Shown here in pieces: positions 16,027 through 24,119 of a stretch of 64,000 nucleotides of DNA. The translations under genes were made by a program, and so were the position numbers. This stretch comes from Fimbriimonadaceae bacterium (GTDB lineage: Bacteria; Armatimonadota; Fimbriimonadia; Fimbriimonadales; Fimbriimonadaceae), in the NCBI GenBank assembly GCA_019638775.1, contig JAHBTD010000001.1, positions 930,001 to 994,000 of the forward strand, read 5' to 3'. Positions within the stretch are counted from its first letter, which is position 1, and each line of letters opens with the position of its first letter. Below the pieces are notes generated by a model. The model saw only the letters and a list, made by a program, of their open reading frames with translations, made no database searches and had not been told where the DNA came from.

Positions 16027-16056
16027 AAAAAAACGGCCCGGAGAAACTCCGAGCCG
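16027..16056 (-). terminator. Rho-independent terminator of the PEP-CTERM gene
   Basis: Minus strand: a 10-bp stem CGGCTCGGAG/CTCCGGGCCG with a TTT loop and one GU pair, followed by seven Ts. It lies 23 bases after the stop at 16079, a classical intrinsic terminator. It also separates the PEP-CTERM gene from the OsmC operon downstream. Confidence 0.9.
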
Positions 16057-16078
16057 ATGTAATGCAACTGCCAAGAAA

Positions 16079-16696
16079 CTATTTCTTCTTGCGTCGGCGA
16101 AGCAATGCGATGGCACCCACACCGAGAGCCGCAAGCGAGGCTGGCTCTGGTACTGGGCTCATCTGGCCTTGAAATCCGCCATCGGTAGAGATATATCGCC
16201 AGGCATCACCGGCAGGCGAAGCCGCCGTCTCGTAAGAGTTTGCGTTTGCAATTAGCGAGGCATAGTTGCTCGTTGTGCTGTCGAGTTTAACCGCACCAGA
16301 TGTGAGGTCAAACGTGCCGCTCGTCTCGTGCAAGATCTCCCAAATTGCAAGCTGCAGAGCTGCTGCCTTTGTGTTGTTTGTCAAGGCGTCGCCGTAGAAC
16401 TGCGTCACCATCTGCCCGGCCTTTGTAAACTTCGGGCCTTGGGTAGAGGTGAGAGCCTTGGTCACATTCCAAGGGCCGTTCCCGGTTTGCTGAGTGGTGA
16501 GATCGCCACAAAGGGTGATCGTGTCCACTCCGTCAATCTTGTATTTAAGCGAGCCCGCAAACCAACTTCCGGGCTGTACGGAGCCGGACATCTTGACGGT
16601 CTGGCCCTTATTCGTCCCAACGAACTGCATTGTTATGGCATGGCTTGATGCACCAACCGCAAACAATGAGATAACTAAAAATGCTCTTCCTTTCAT
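16079..16696 (-). CDS. PEP-CTERM sorting-domain protein
   Basis: 205 residues. Signal peptide MKGRAFLVISLFAVGASSHA, a beta-rich body, and the C-terminal tripartite tail VPEPASLAALGVGAIALLRRRKKK: PEP motif, hydrophobic helix, basic end. Such proteins are processed by an exosortase and placed at the cell surface or exported with polysaccharide. The middle part (GDLTTQQ, LQLAIWEILHETSGTFDLTSG) resembles exosortase-sorted proteins of unknown role. The ATG at 16696 is chosen because the signal peptide starts there. Ends at a strong terminator. Confidence 0.85.
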   Translation of the reverse strand: MKGRAFLVISLFAVGASSHAITMQFVGTNKGQTVKMSGSVQPGSWFAGSLKYKIDGVDTITLCGDLTTQQTGNGPWNVTKALTSTQGPKFTKAGQMVTQFYGDALTNNTKAAALQLAIWEILHETSGTFDLTSGAVKLDSTTSNYASLIANANSYETAASPAGDAWRYISTDGGFQGQMSPVPEPASLAALGVGAIALLRRRKKK

Positions 16697-16965
16697 GAAT
16701 ACACCAACCAACTGTTGGCGTTGCAGGATGTGTGCCAGGGGTTGCTGAGTCCGGGGCCATGCTGGGAATGCAAGCGGAAATCAGGCAGGTTTGCGGGTTA
16801 GCCCTCAAGCGATCCGCGATCTTTCTCCACTTCACCCTGCAATGTGTAAGGGATGTATTGGCAGAATGTGTCAAGCATCTATGGTCGTGGACAATAGAAG
16901 GTTGAGGCGTGCGAGTGGAGACCCAAAGCTATCGTTTCTCCTCAACTCAGTAAGCTCCAACAGCC

Positions 16966-17088
16966 ATGCTCGTTATTCTGTTGCTGATCGCAGGCTCCCT
17001 ATTCGGGATCGACACCAAGGAGTTCTATGACAACATGCAACAACGCAGTCGCGCTCAAGGGTTAAGAGGTGTGCATTTGAAGGTTTAG
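16966..17088 (+). CDS. possible 40-residue membrane or secreted peptide
   Basis: The frame MLVILLLIAGSLFGIDTKEF, followed by a polar tail ending in HLKV, has a hydrophobic N-terminal segment and then charged sequence, as in small membrane or secreted proteins. No strong ribosome binding site is visible. It lies in an otherwise empty stretch of 469 bases between divergent features. It could be chance. Confidence 0.3.
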   Translation: MLVILLLIAGSLFGIDTKEFYDNMQQRSRAQGLRGVHLKV

Positions 17089-17101
17089 GGCGAAGTTTTC
17101 T

Positions 17102-17151
17102 CCCTCCCCTACCCCTCCCTCATTTTCGCTGCGCTCAAACAAGGGAAGGGG
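17102..17151. repeat. dispersed CCCCTCCCT...AGGGAAGGGG repeat
   Basis: Pyrimidine-rich CCCTCCCCTACCCCTCCCT and TTCGCTGCGCTCAA, followed by AGGGAAGGGG, can fold into a hairpin. It resembles the repeats at 12060-12110 and 12190-12240 and the one inside the ubiD gene near 52820. It lies just downstream of the sdhA stop codon. Confidence 0.6.
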
Positions 17152-17165
17152 AACTTGAACCTTGT

Positions 17166-19073
17166 CTACTGATTCCCAATGCCCACAAGCGCGTCTTCGC
17201 CCATGACCTCTTTGACAATCATGTTCTGATTGATGCGGTACTTGCGGGGGCGGGGGGCGATGTAGCTAACGTCCACCTTTTCGTTCAGGTCGAACTCGGG
17301 GCCGCTCGGTGTCCAAGTCGCCTTGGTTGTGGTCAGCCACTTGTCATCGTCGCGGGCAGGCGTGTCCATCTTAAAGTGGGCTCCGCGCGACTCGTCGCGC
17401 ACGATCGCGCCGCCCACAATCGCCTTCGACATCTCGATCATGTTCTGGATGGCGCGGGTGAACGGAACGGCTTGGTTTGACCACGGCGAGTCGTCGAGAA
17501 CGCGGCACTGCTTGGCTCGCTCGCCCAAGGCGGCGAGCTCATCCTTTGCGGCAAAAAGGTCGCGCTGCGTTCGCCAGATGCCGCACTTGTTCCACATGAT
17601 TTCGCTCAGGTCTGCGTGGAGCCGGTATGGATTCTCTTCTCCGTTATTGGTTTTGAGCTTGTCGTATCGATCTTGTTCAAACTTCTGCGCATCCCCTGCA
17701 ATCGAAGAATCCAGGTCTTCGTAGCCCTTCTCCATCGACTTGAAGTAGGCCTGCACCCCTTGGGCGGCGATCTCTCCGCCATAGAGGCACGAAAGCAGTG
17801 CGTTTGCGCCAAGGCGGTTCGCCCCGTGATACTGATAGTCGCACTCGCCCGCAGCATAAAGGCCGGGGACGTTGGTCATCTGGTTGCGGTGGCTGTCGAT
17901 GTCGATGGCGGTGTCGTGACCCTTTTCGAAGTCCACCCAAAGCCCACCCATGGTGTAATGAACCGCCGGGTAGATGCGCATGGGAGTTTCGATGGGGTCC
18001 TCACGCATGAACTTTTCGTAGATCTCGAGCACGCCCTCAAGCTTGTCGTTAATGACCTCGCGGGAGTAGGGTCCGCCCTTGCTGTGGTGTAGGTGGGTGA
18101 TGTCCAAATAAACCTGCTGACGCCCACCGATGCCCCGGTTCATACGGCATACGCAGTAGATGATAAAGCTGACAAGATCGCGGCTGAGGAGGTTGCCATA
18201 AACCGGGTCGAGCTCTTCGCAGAAGTACCACCGGTCGGGCTCAGGGATGTCGGCAGGCTTGCGAGCGTCGTTCGGGTCGCGGGGAGTCCACAGTCGTCCG
18301 CCCTCTCCACGCACCGATTCCGACATCAGGCGGCACTTGTCCTCTCCAGGAATGGCGGTTGGGTGAATCTGCACCATCTCCGGATTGCCATAAACTGCGC
18401 CCTGCTGATAGCAGATGCTCACGGGTGAGCCGGTGTTGATGATGGAGTTTGTACTGCGTCCGAAGATAAGCCCGTTTCCACCCGTGCAAACCACGACCGC
18501 GTCCGCCGAGAACGACTGAATCTCCATGCTGCGCAGGTCTTGGGCGACGATGCCACGGCAGCGGCCCTCGCTGTCTTTGATGAGCGAAAGGAATTCCCAA
18601 CCTTCGTATTTTTCGACCAAGTGGCTGGCTTCCCACCGCCGAACCTGCTCATCTAGCGCATAAAGAAGCTGCTGGCCGGTGGTGGCTCCGGCATAAGCCG
18701 TCCGATGCTTCAGCGTTCCGCCAAAGCGTCGGAAGCTGAGCATTCCCTCGTCGGTGCGGTTGAAAGGGACGCCCATGCGGTCGAGGAGATAGATGATTGC
18801 GGGGGCGCGCTCGGTCATGCGCATGACCGGGGGCTGGTGGTTGAGAAAGTCTCCGCCCGTGATGGTGTCTTCGAAGTGGAGGTAGGGGGAGTCGCCCTCT
18901 CCGCGCAGGTTGACGGCGCCGTTGATGCCGCCTTGGGCGCAGACGCTGTGGCTGCGCTTGACGGGGACGATGCTGAAAAGCTGGACCTTGACGCCGGCTT
19001 CCGCCAGCTTCATTGCGGTCATGAGGCCGGCAAGACCTCCTCCGACGACGACGACCCGACGTTGCGCTGCCAT
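17166..19073 (-). CDS. sdhA: succinate dehydrogenase/fumarate reductase flavoprotein subunit
   Basis: 635 residues starting MAAQRRVVVVGGGLAGLMTAMKLAEAG. Visible: the dinucleotide-binding GGGLAG, the FAD-attachment region KRSHSVCAQGGINGAVN (His), HPTAIPGEDKCRLMSESVRGEGG, the active-site HYTMGGLWVD and the SGxNR-equivalent GANRLGANALLSCLYGG. It oxidises succinate (or reduces fumarate) as part of complex II. The iron-sulfur and membrane subunits are not adjacent here, which is unusual. The open frame extends 19 codons upstream; the ATG at 19073 is taken because the FAD strand starts right after it. Confidence 0.9.
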   Translation of the reverse strand: MAAQRRVVVVGGGLAGLMTAMKLAEAGVKVQLFSIVPVKRSHSVCAQGGINGAVNLRGEGDSPYLHFEDTITGGDFLNHQPPVMRMTERAPAIIYLLDRMGVPFNRTDEGMLSFRRFGGTLKHRTAYAGATTGQQLLYALDEQVRRWEASHLVEKYEGWEFLSLIKDSEGRCRGIVAQDLRSMEIQSFSADAVVVCTGGNGLIFGRSTNSIINTGSPVSICYQQGAVYGNPEMVQIHPTAIPGEDKCRLMSESVRGEGGRLWTPRDPNDARKPADIPEPDRWYFCEELDPVYGNLLSRDLVSFIIYCVCRMNRGIGGRQQVYLDITHLHHSKGGPYSREVINDKLEGVLEIYEKFMREDPIETPMRIYPAVHYTMGGLWVDFEKGHDTAIDIDSHRNQMTNVPGLYAAGECDYQYHGANRLGANALLSCLYGGEIAAQGVQAYFKSMEKGYEDLDSSIAGDAQKFEQDRYDKLKTNNGEENPYRLHADLSEIMWNKCGIWRTQRDLFAAKDELAALGERAKQCRVLDDSPWSNQAVPFTRAIQNMIEMSKAIVGGAIVRDESRGAHFKMDTPARDDDKWLTTTKATWTPSGPEFDLNEKVDVSYIAPRPRKYRINQNMIVKEVMGEDALVGIGNQ

Positions 19074-19184
19074 AAGAAATTGAACCTGCGGAGATATGAT
19101 ACCGGGTTCAGAACGGTTTCCTCGGGTCATCGAAGTGACCGGTCAATTCCACGTAACTGATCGGAAGCGTCCACAATACAACTG

Positions 19185-19472
19185 ATGGTCGTTGGCATCC
19201 TCCAAATCTTCCTCCGCCTGCCCGGTTGCCGGTCGCTCAAGGACAAGCGGCGCGTCCTGCGCAGCCTCATCGACCGCGTTCGTCGGGACTACCAAGTCTC
19301 TATTGCCGAAGTCGGCGACAACGATCTGTGGGGGAATGCGGAGGTTGGCGTGACGGTGGTAAGCAGCAGCGCTATGCAGGTCGAGAGCATTCTGAGCAAG
19401 GTCTTAGATGCCTTTGCTGGGAACCCCGAGGTTGAGATGGAGGGGTCGCAGAAGGATGTTGAGCGCTATTGA
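19185..19472 (+). CDS. DUF503 (YlxP-like) family protein
   Basis: 95 residues: MVVGILQIFLRLPGCRSLKDKRRVLRSLIDRVRRDYQVSIAEVGDNDLWGNAEVGVTVVSS. This is the whole DUF503 pattern, with SLKDKR and the DYQVSIAEVGDNDLWG strand. YlxP-type proteins are often near ribosome assembly genes and may bind RNA, but this one is isolated. The 3' end overlaps the convergent membrane protein gene by 7 bases. Confidence 0.85.
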   Translation: MVVGILQIFLRLPGCRSLKDKRRVLRSLIDRVRRDYQVSIAEVGDNDLWGNAEVGVTVVSSSAMQVESILSKVLDAFAGNPEVEMEGSQKDVERY

Positions 19473-19861
19473 GTGTCAGCTTCAGACCGACGCTTTTGCC
19501 TGCGTCGCAAAAACATCCCTATCGAGATTACAGCCGTTGACAGAATCTGGAATTTGCCCACAGACAGGGCAATACCGAACAGGACATCATGTATCCCCAA
19601 GGTGAAGGCAAAGCCAAGCCCGAAGAGTGTCGATAGCACGTTAAAGACAAAAACGTAACGTGTTGCCATCTCGTCCTCGAAGGAATCGCCAGACATTGCA
19701 ATGAGCCAAGCCGCAATCTGAATCCACGGACTGACCAAGGGCACGACTAGCATAAGCAGCAAATCAAGGGGGCGAGCAACAAGCACAATTAAATACAAGA
19801 CCGCACAGACGCCGCTCAGACTAACTGCAATGAAACGTACGATTTCTCGACCAGTATTCAT
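19466..19861 (-). CDS. four-helix membrane protein, unknown
   Basis: 131 residues with four hydrophobic segments (about 8-28, 33-55, 66-88 and 94-114) and a basic C-terminus (RRRQKRRSEAD). Helical membrane protein of unknown function. No conserved motif is recognised. Convergent with the DUF503 gene, overlapping by 7 bases. Confidence 0.55.
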   Translation of the reverse strand: MNTGREIVRFIAVSLSGVCAVLYLIVLVARPLDLLLMLVVPLVSPWIQIAAWLIAMSGDSFEDEMATRYVFVFNVLSTLFGLGFAFTLGIHDVLFGIALSVGKFQILSTAVISIGMFLRRRQKRRSEADTQ

Positions 19862-19904
19862 GCCCCAACCTCCAAGGGTTACTCAAACGGCGGAACAGTC
19901 GCCG

Positions 19905-20504
19905 TCAATCGTCATCATCGTCGTCGTCTTTCCGCTTCCGATCCGACTTCCGTAAATCGCTGACCTCAAATTTGGGAGTTATGATCTTGTTTCCGACAGC
20001 GATATGGACCCCGCTGAGACGCGCATTGATCCCGAATTCGTCATCATCATCATCGCTTTCACGACGTCGACGCCGGTCGCGTCTGCGCTTCCATCGCGCA
20101 AACTCCTTTTGGAAGGACTGACTTTTCCGATTGAAAACACTCAAGGCATGGAAGAAGACGCCCACTCCCCATCCCAGCGTGGGCCACCAAAACCAGCTTA
20201 GGGTTCCGTCCTTTCGAAAATCGAGGAAGAAGAATAACGCAACGGCGATGAGATAAGGGAAGAGGTTTGCGAGGAATCCCGACCGCTGCTCTTGAACATA
20301 CGTTTCAAGGGCGTCTTGATGCTCCTTCTCCTCCGCGTACCGTTTCTCCGCTTCTTCAAGCTGTTCGGGCGTGATGCCCATTTCGTCGGCGGCGGCTTGC
20401 AGTCGAGATCGCAGGTCGGCAGTACCCGTTCCGCCCGGCAGTTTGACGGCGATCCTTAAGATTTTATCGACGTCTTCGTCGGATTTAAGATGTTCTTCCG
20501 GCAT
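19905..20504 (-). CDS. 2TM-domain protein with acidic tail
   Basis: 199 residues. Soluble N-terminal helical part (EDVDKILRIAVKLPGG, ITPEQLEEAEKRYAEEKEH), then two membrane helices (FLANLFPYLIAVALFFFLDF and FWWPTLGWGVGVFFHALSVF) as in 2TM-domain proteins. A highly basic stretch KRRRDRRRRRES follows, then low-complexity Asp runs, the last forming the C-terminus. The 2TM domain often accompanies histidine kinases, but here it is alone. Function unknown. Confidence 0.65.
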   Translation of the reverse strand: MPEEHLKSDEDVDKILRIAVKLPGGTGTADLRSRLQAAADEMGITPEQLEEAEKRYAEEKEHQDALETYVQEQRSGFLANLFPYLIAVALFFFLDFRKDGTLSWFWWPTLGWGVGVFFHALSVFNRKSQSFQKEFARWKRRRDRRRRRESDDDDDEFGINARLSGVHIAVGNKIITPKFEVSDLRKSDRKRKDDDDDDD

Positions 20505-20590
20505 GACAAGCCCCCACCATGGTCAATGAAAGGATACACCGGATTTCGGTTTGCGGTTGCGGGTCCCGACCGGGATCAGGGGCTGACTAG

Positions 20591-21205
20591 CTACATGGGA
20601 ACGCAGGCTTCTTCGCAAAGGAGTTCGACAAGCCCGTGAAATCGGCGGGACATCAGCCGAAGCTCTGGGAACTCTTTGCATCGCTCCTCAAAGGCATCGG
20701 CAAGCCGACGGTAAAAGCCAATGCTGTCGTCTTTGGACGCACTGAATGCCTGCCACATCTTATCGCCGTCCAACTCCAAAACCATCAGCAACGACTGCAC
20801 GTTGTGAATCTTGTCGGCAAGCGTGACCAAGCATCCACTTTGCGAACGCGTCGCGATGGCCTCGATGTAAGCCTGCTTGCGAGTGGGCCAGGAGGCTTTG
20901 CCAAGGTGGAGCGGTTCGCTCGCTTCCTCCACGATGTCGGCGACGACATCGCCAAACTTGGCGCGTATCTCGTCCAGCATGGGCTGACCGCCCTGGTCTT
21001 CGGGAGCGTCGTGGAGCAGTGCAGCGATGGCTTCATCCTCGTCGCCGCCGTACTCCATCACAATCGAGCACACGCCTAAGAGGTGGGCGATAAACGGAAC
21101 GTCTTTGTGCTTTCGCACTTGGCGGCTGTGGACTTCGTTAGCAAAACGGAGCGCTTCCTGAAAACGTTCGGTGAGCGGTCCGTCAGATCGTTCGGGATTT
21201 CTCAC
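20591..21205 (-). CDS. HD-domain hydrolase (SpoT-like small protein)
   Basis: 204 residues. ALRFANEVHSRQVRKHKDVPFIAHLLGV gives the first metal His, ALLHDAPEDQGG is the HD pair, and LVTLADKIHNVQSLL gives the last Asp, as in the hydrolase domain of RelA/SpoT and small alarmone hydrolases. It probably hydrolyses (p)ppGpp or a related phosphate ester; no synthetase domain is present. Starts four bases before the stop of the upstream small membrane protein gene region, in a co-directional run. Confidence 0.8.
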   Translation of the reverse strand: MRNPERSDGPLTERFQEALRFANEVHSRQVRKHKDVPFIAHLLGVCSIVMEYGGDEDEAIAALLHDAPEDQGGQPMLDEIRAKFGDVVADIVEEASEPLHLGKASWPTRKQAYIEAIATRSQSGCLVTLADKIHNVQSLLMVLELDGDKMWQAFSASKDDSIGFYRRLADAFEERCKEFPELRLMSRRFHGLVELLCEEACVPM

Positions 21206-21209
21206 TTAT

Positions 21210-21488
21210 CTATAAGGACTCAGATTCCCGCTTCGGGGTTCGACTGTCCCGCCAGAAATATAGGCCGACCAGGAGCAACCCAAGCACGAGCCCGCCGATC
21301 ATGCCTTGGGTGACTCCCCGCCCGATTCCGACGGCGACTGGGTCGAAGCTGGAGTCGTTTTTTGCATCGAACACAGCGATGTAATAGCCAGGGGAGTACT
21401 TCCCGATGAACGCTCCGGCAAAGCCTCCTAACGCACCTCCACAAATGCTGGAAGTGAAAACAAGTCCGAGCGCAGTGAATGGCGACAT
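21210..21488 (-). CDS. small glycine-rich membrane protein, unknown
   Basis: 92 residues from MSPFTALGLVFTSSICGGALGGF. Two Gly-rich hydrophobic segments (about 4-28 and 60-80) end in a charged tail. The open frame extends upstream to 21584, where it overlaps the J-domain gene, so the ATG at 21488 is used. Lies four bases before the HD gene, probably cotranscribed. Function unknown. Confidence 0.5.
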   Translation of the reverse strand: MSPFTALGLVFTSSICGGALGGFAGAFIGKYSPGYYIAVFDAKNDSSFDPVAVGIGRGVTQGMIGGLVLGLLLVGLYFWRDSRTPKRESESL

Positions 21489-21544
21489 CTTGAAATTACA
21501 AACGTTGACCGGCGCGGTAATGCTCCATCCAGGCGGGCAAACAC

Positions 21545-22708
21545 TCAAACGCTCTTGAGAGAATCCGCGACCATCCAGCCGCACAAGGCGCCAAAGTACG
21601 CGATGTTACCGCCCCAAAGGAAGACCTGCATCGGCTCAATCCGGCCCGATACCACTGCGCTGAGCGTTGCCATCAGCACGACTGCCGAAACCGACGCAAG
21701 CACCCGCGAAATGGAGTAAGCAAACGATTTTTGACCAAGACCGAGCAGCACATACAAGGCAACAGCCGCCCAGAAATTCACAAGTGCGATTGGGGCGAGG
21801 GCTAGTGATGGGGCAACCCGCCCGAGTGCATTGGTTGTGAAAGAGTCGAAACGGTCGAGCAGCCGCCCTGCGCTGAGGGAGGCCCCAACGGTTACACCGG
21901 AAATGAACAGCATCACGACCAGTCCCAACGTCCAGGTGTTGATCAGCGTGAGAGCAGGCAAGATCGCCACTTCGCGACTGACGGCGACATAAACGCAACT
22001 GGCCGAGACAAGAATAAATCCAACATAAGGAGCGGGCGACACCGCATCCGGCTTCTTGGAGCTTTTTGGGTACTTCTCGTACGACACCCGGTTCATCAGC
22101 TCTTCGTGCTTGCGGATGTAGACCGGATTGGTGGGGTCGAACTGTGCCGCATAGGCGTACATCTTGCTGGCTTCGGCGAAGTTGCCTTTTTGCCGAGCAA
22201 CGTCTCCAAGCACTGCATAGGGCAGCGGCACACGTGCATCACGAGAGATGATCTGCATCGCAAGAGTTTCGGCCTCGGCAAGTCGGCCCTTGGCAAAGAG
22301 CATCGAAAGGCGAGTGACTTCGGCGGCAAGAGAGGGGGCTTGGCTTGGCGGCGCATTCGACTGTTGGCGTTGGGCGTTGGGCGCTCGCTGGCTTTTGGCG
22401 CTTGCTTTGGTGGCAGCTCTTTCCTGGTTTGATTTGGGCGGTGGCTTTGCACTGCCCTGATTTCCGGCAGCTTTGCGCTGCTTGCGCAGCTGCTCTTGAG
22501 CCACCTGAAGACGGTCGTACTCCGCCCGGCGGTCAGGGTCGCTCAGGACTTCATACGCTTCCTGAACCTTCAAAAAGATTTCGGTAGAGTTTGCGTCGGG
22601 CGAGTGGTCGGGGTGATATCGCTTGACGAGCTTGCGGTAGGCCGTCCGAATCTCGTCGGGGGTCGCTTTGTGCGTGAGTCCGAGGACTTCATAAAACCGG
22701 CCAGCCAT
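21545..22708 (-). CDS. J-domain / TPR membrane protein
   Basis: 387 residues. J domain 1-68 with HPD at 32-34 and the DRRAEYDRLQ end. Then a Gln/Ser/Pro/Ala-rich linker (70-125), a TPR-like helical region (SMLFAKGRLAEAETLAMQII... FAEASKMYAYAAQFDPTNPVYIRKHEELM), and four or five membrane helices from about 225 to the C-terminus. J domains recruit and stimulate DnaK; here it is tied to the membrane. Six bases after the gspF-like gene, so it may help assemble or turn over the secretion/pilus platform. That link is inferred only from gene order. Confidence 0.8.
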   Translation of the reverse strand: MAGRFYEVLGLTHKATPDEIRTAYRKLVKRYHPDHSPDANSTEIFLKVQEAYEVLSDPDRRAEYDRLQVAQEQLRKQRKAAGNQGSAKPPPKSNQERAATKASAKSQRAPNAQRQQSNAPPSQAPSLAAEVTRLSMLFAKGRLAEAETLAMQIISRDARVPLPYAVLGDVARQKGNFAEASKMYAYAAQFDPTNPVYIRKHEELMNRVSYEKYPKSSKKPDAVSPAPYVGFILVSASCVYVAVSREVAILPALTLINTWTLGLVVMLFISGVTVGASLSAGRLLDRFDSFTTNALGRVAPSLALAPIALVNFWAAVALYVLLGLGQKSFAYSISRVLASVSAVVLMATLSAVVSGRIEPMQVFLWGGNIAYFGALCGWMVADSLKSV

Positions 22709-22714
22709 GATAAG

Positions 22715-24019
22715 TTACGACATTGCGTTTGCCGCGCCCGAATACATCTCTATGTAGAACTTGATCACGACAATGCCCACGTAGATCGCCACGCAGATTA
22801 GGCAAACAACGCCAAAGATAACGCCAAACTGCATCGACTTGGTCCGGCCTTCCTCCTCGTAAAACTCGGCCATCTTGTTCAGCATAAAGTCGATGTTTCC
22901 GGTTTGTTCACCGGTACGTGCCATGTCCAAAACGATTGGGGAAAAGACCCCGGTTTTGACGAATGTTTCGGTAATCCCGGCGCCCTCTTGAAGCTGATTG
23001 GCGACTGGATAGATGCGGGCACGGATGTGTTCGTTTCCGCACGAATCCGCTCCCAACTTCACGGCCTTGGGCAACGGTACGCCGCTGGAATACATCGCCC
23101 CAAACGCCCGCCCAAACTTTGCCATGCAAAGCCCGTGCAGCGTTGGACCCAGCGCAGGAATGCGCAAAAGCATCGCGTCCCAGCTTTGCTTTGTCGCTGG
23201 GTTTCGCAGTCCAAACTTCACAAAAAGCCAAGCCCCGATCAGCAAAGGCCCGATCACAAACCATGTCGAAAGCGTAGTGAGCGGGGAGCTGATGCCGCCC
23301 TCTTTGCCTGCCATTTTGATGATGGTATTGGCCGCGCCGATGACCAAGATAGAGACAACGACAACGATCTTTGGATAAAGCGTGACGCGCTTGAGAAGGT
23401 TGCGGAGTTCAACTTCGCGCTCGATGTATTCGGACGTCCTGGCGCACTGCTCCTCCAATCCGCCCATCTCTTCGCCGACCCGGATCAGGCTGACCATCAT
23501 CGGCGAGAAGATTTCGGGGTAGCGCTGCATTCCGGCAGACATCGGCCTTCCCGCTTCGGCGTGGCCCTTCATTTCGCGGATGACGTGAACCAGACGAGGA
23601 TCGACGGTTTGCCCCGCCAAGGTGTCCAGCGCGGCGGCTAATCCCACACCTGCTTTGAGCATGGTGGCGAGCTGCCGGAAGAACATTTGAAGCTGAGTGA
23701 GGGGGACGGTGTTGAACAGCGGTCCGACGATATTGGTTTGGACGTTGCTGCGGGGTTCGGTTGGGGGGGCGTTGGTGTAGGCGCTGCCCTCCTGGGGTGG
23801 AGCTTGAGTGGGTCCGGCGTTCTCGTAGGGCACGTAGCCTTCCGACCCTGTTGGTTGTCCACCAAGGGGATCATCGTATCCGGCTGGTACGCCCAGATGC
23901 TGAACGGTGAGCCCGCGCGAAAGCAGCTGTTCGGAGGCTTGGCTTACAGAACCGCTAAAGAGCGTTCCTCGAATCGCCTTCCCTTCCTTGTCGATGGCTT
24001 GATATTCAAAAACGGGCAT
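22715..24019 (-). CDS. GspF/PilC-type inner-membrane platform protein 1
   Basis: 434 residues. N-terminal segment MPVFEYQAIDKEGKAIRGTL with LLSRGLTVQHL, a Pro/Gln/Thr-rich linker, then two GspF domains. The first has FFRQLATMLKAGVGLAAALDTLA and MVSLIRVGEEMGGLEEQC; the second has MCMAKFGRAFGAMYSSGVPLPKAV and LDMARTGEQTGNIDFMLNKMAEFYEEE. Three membrane helices are visible. It couples the PilB/GspE ATPase to pilus or pseudopilus assembly. AGGTAAG lies before the ATG. A paralogue is immediately upstream. Confidence 0.9.
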   Translation of the reverse strand: MPVFEYQAIDKEGKAIRGTLFSGSVSQASEQLLSRGLTVQHLGVPAGYDDPLGGQPTGSEGYVPYENAGPTQAPPQEGSAYTNAPPTEPRSNVQTNIVGPLFNTVPLTQLQMFFRQLATMLKAGVGLAAALDTLAGQTVDPRLVHVIREMKGHAEAGRPMSAGMQRYPEIFSPMMVSLIRVGEEMGGLEEQCARTSEYIEREVELRNLLKRVTLYPKIVVVVSILVIGAANTIIKMAGKEGGISSPLTTLSTWFVIGPLLIGAWLFVKFGLRNPATKQSWDAMLLRIPALGPTLHGLCMAKFGRAFGAMYSSGVPLPKAVKLGADSCGNEHIRARIYPVANQLQEGAGITETFVKTGVFSPIVLDMARTGEQTGNIDFMLNKMAEFYEEEGRTKSMQFGVIFGVVCLICVAIYVGIVVIKFYIEMYSGAANAMS

Positions 24020-24119
24020 AGTCGGCTTACCTAAGTTTACGACGTATCGGCGGGCTCTATTTGTATGATCGGTCAGTTGATGGAAATCAGAGATCGGAAA
24101 TCAGTTATCCAGTCCCATC

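Noticed and set aside
15919-16134. N-terminal extension of the OsmC-like protein to 16134
   Set aside because: It would cross the terminator of the PEP-CTERM gene and run into its coding region; the OsmC fold begins near 15918.
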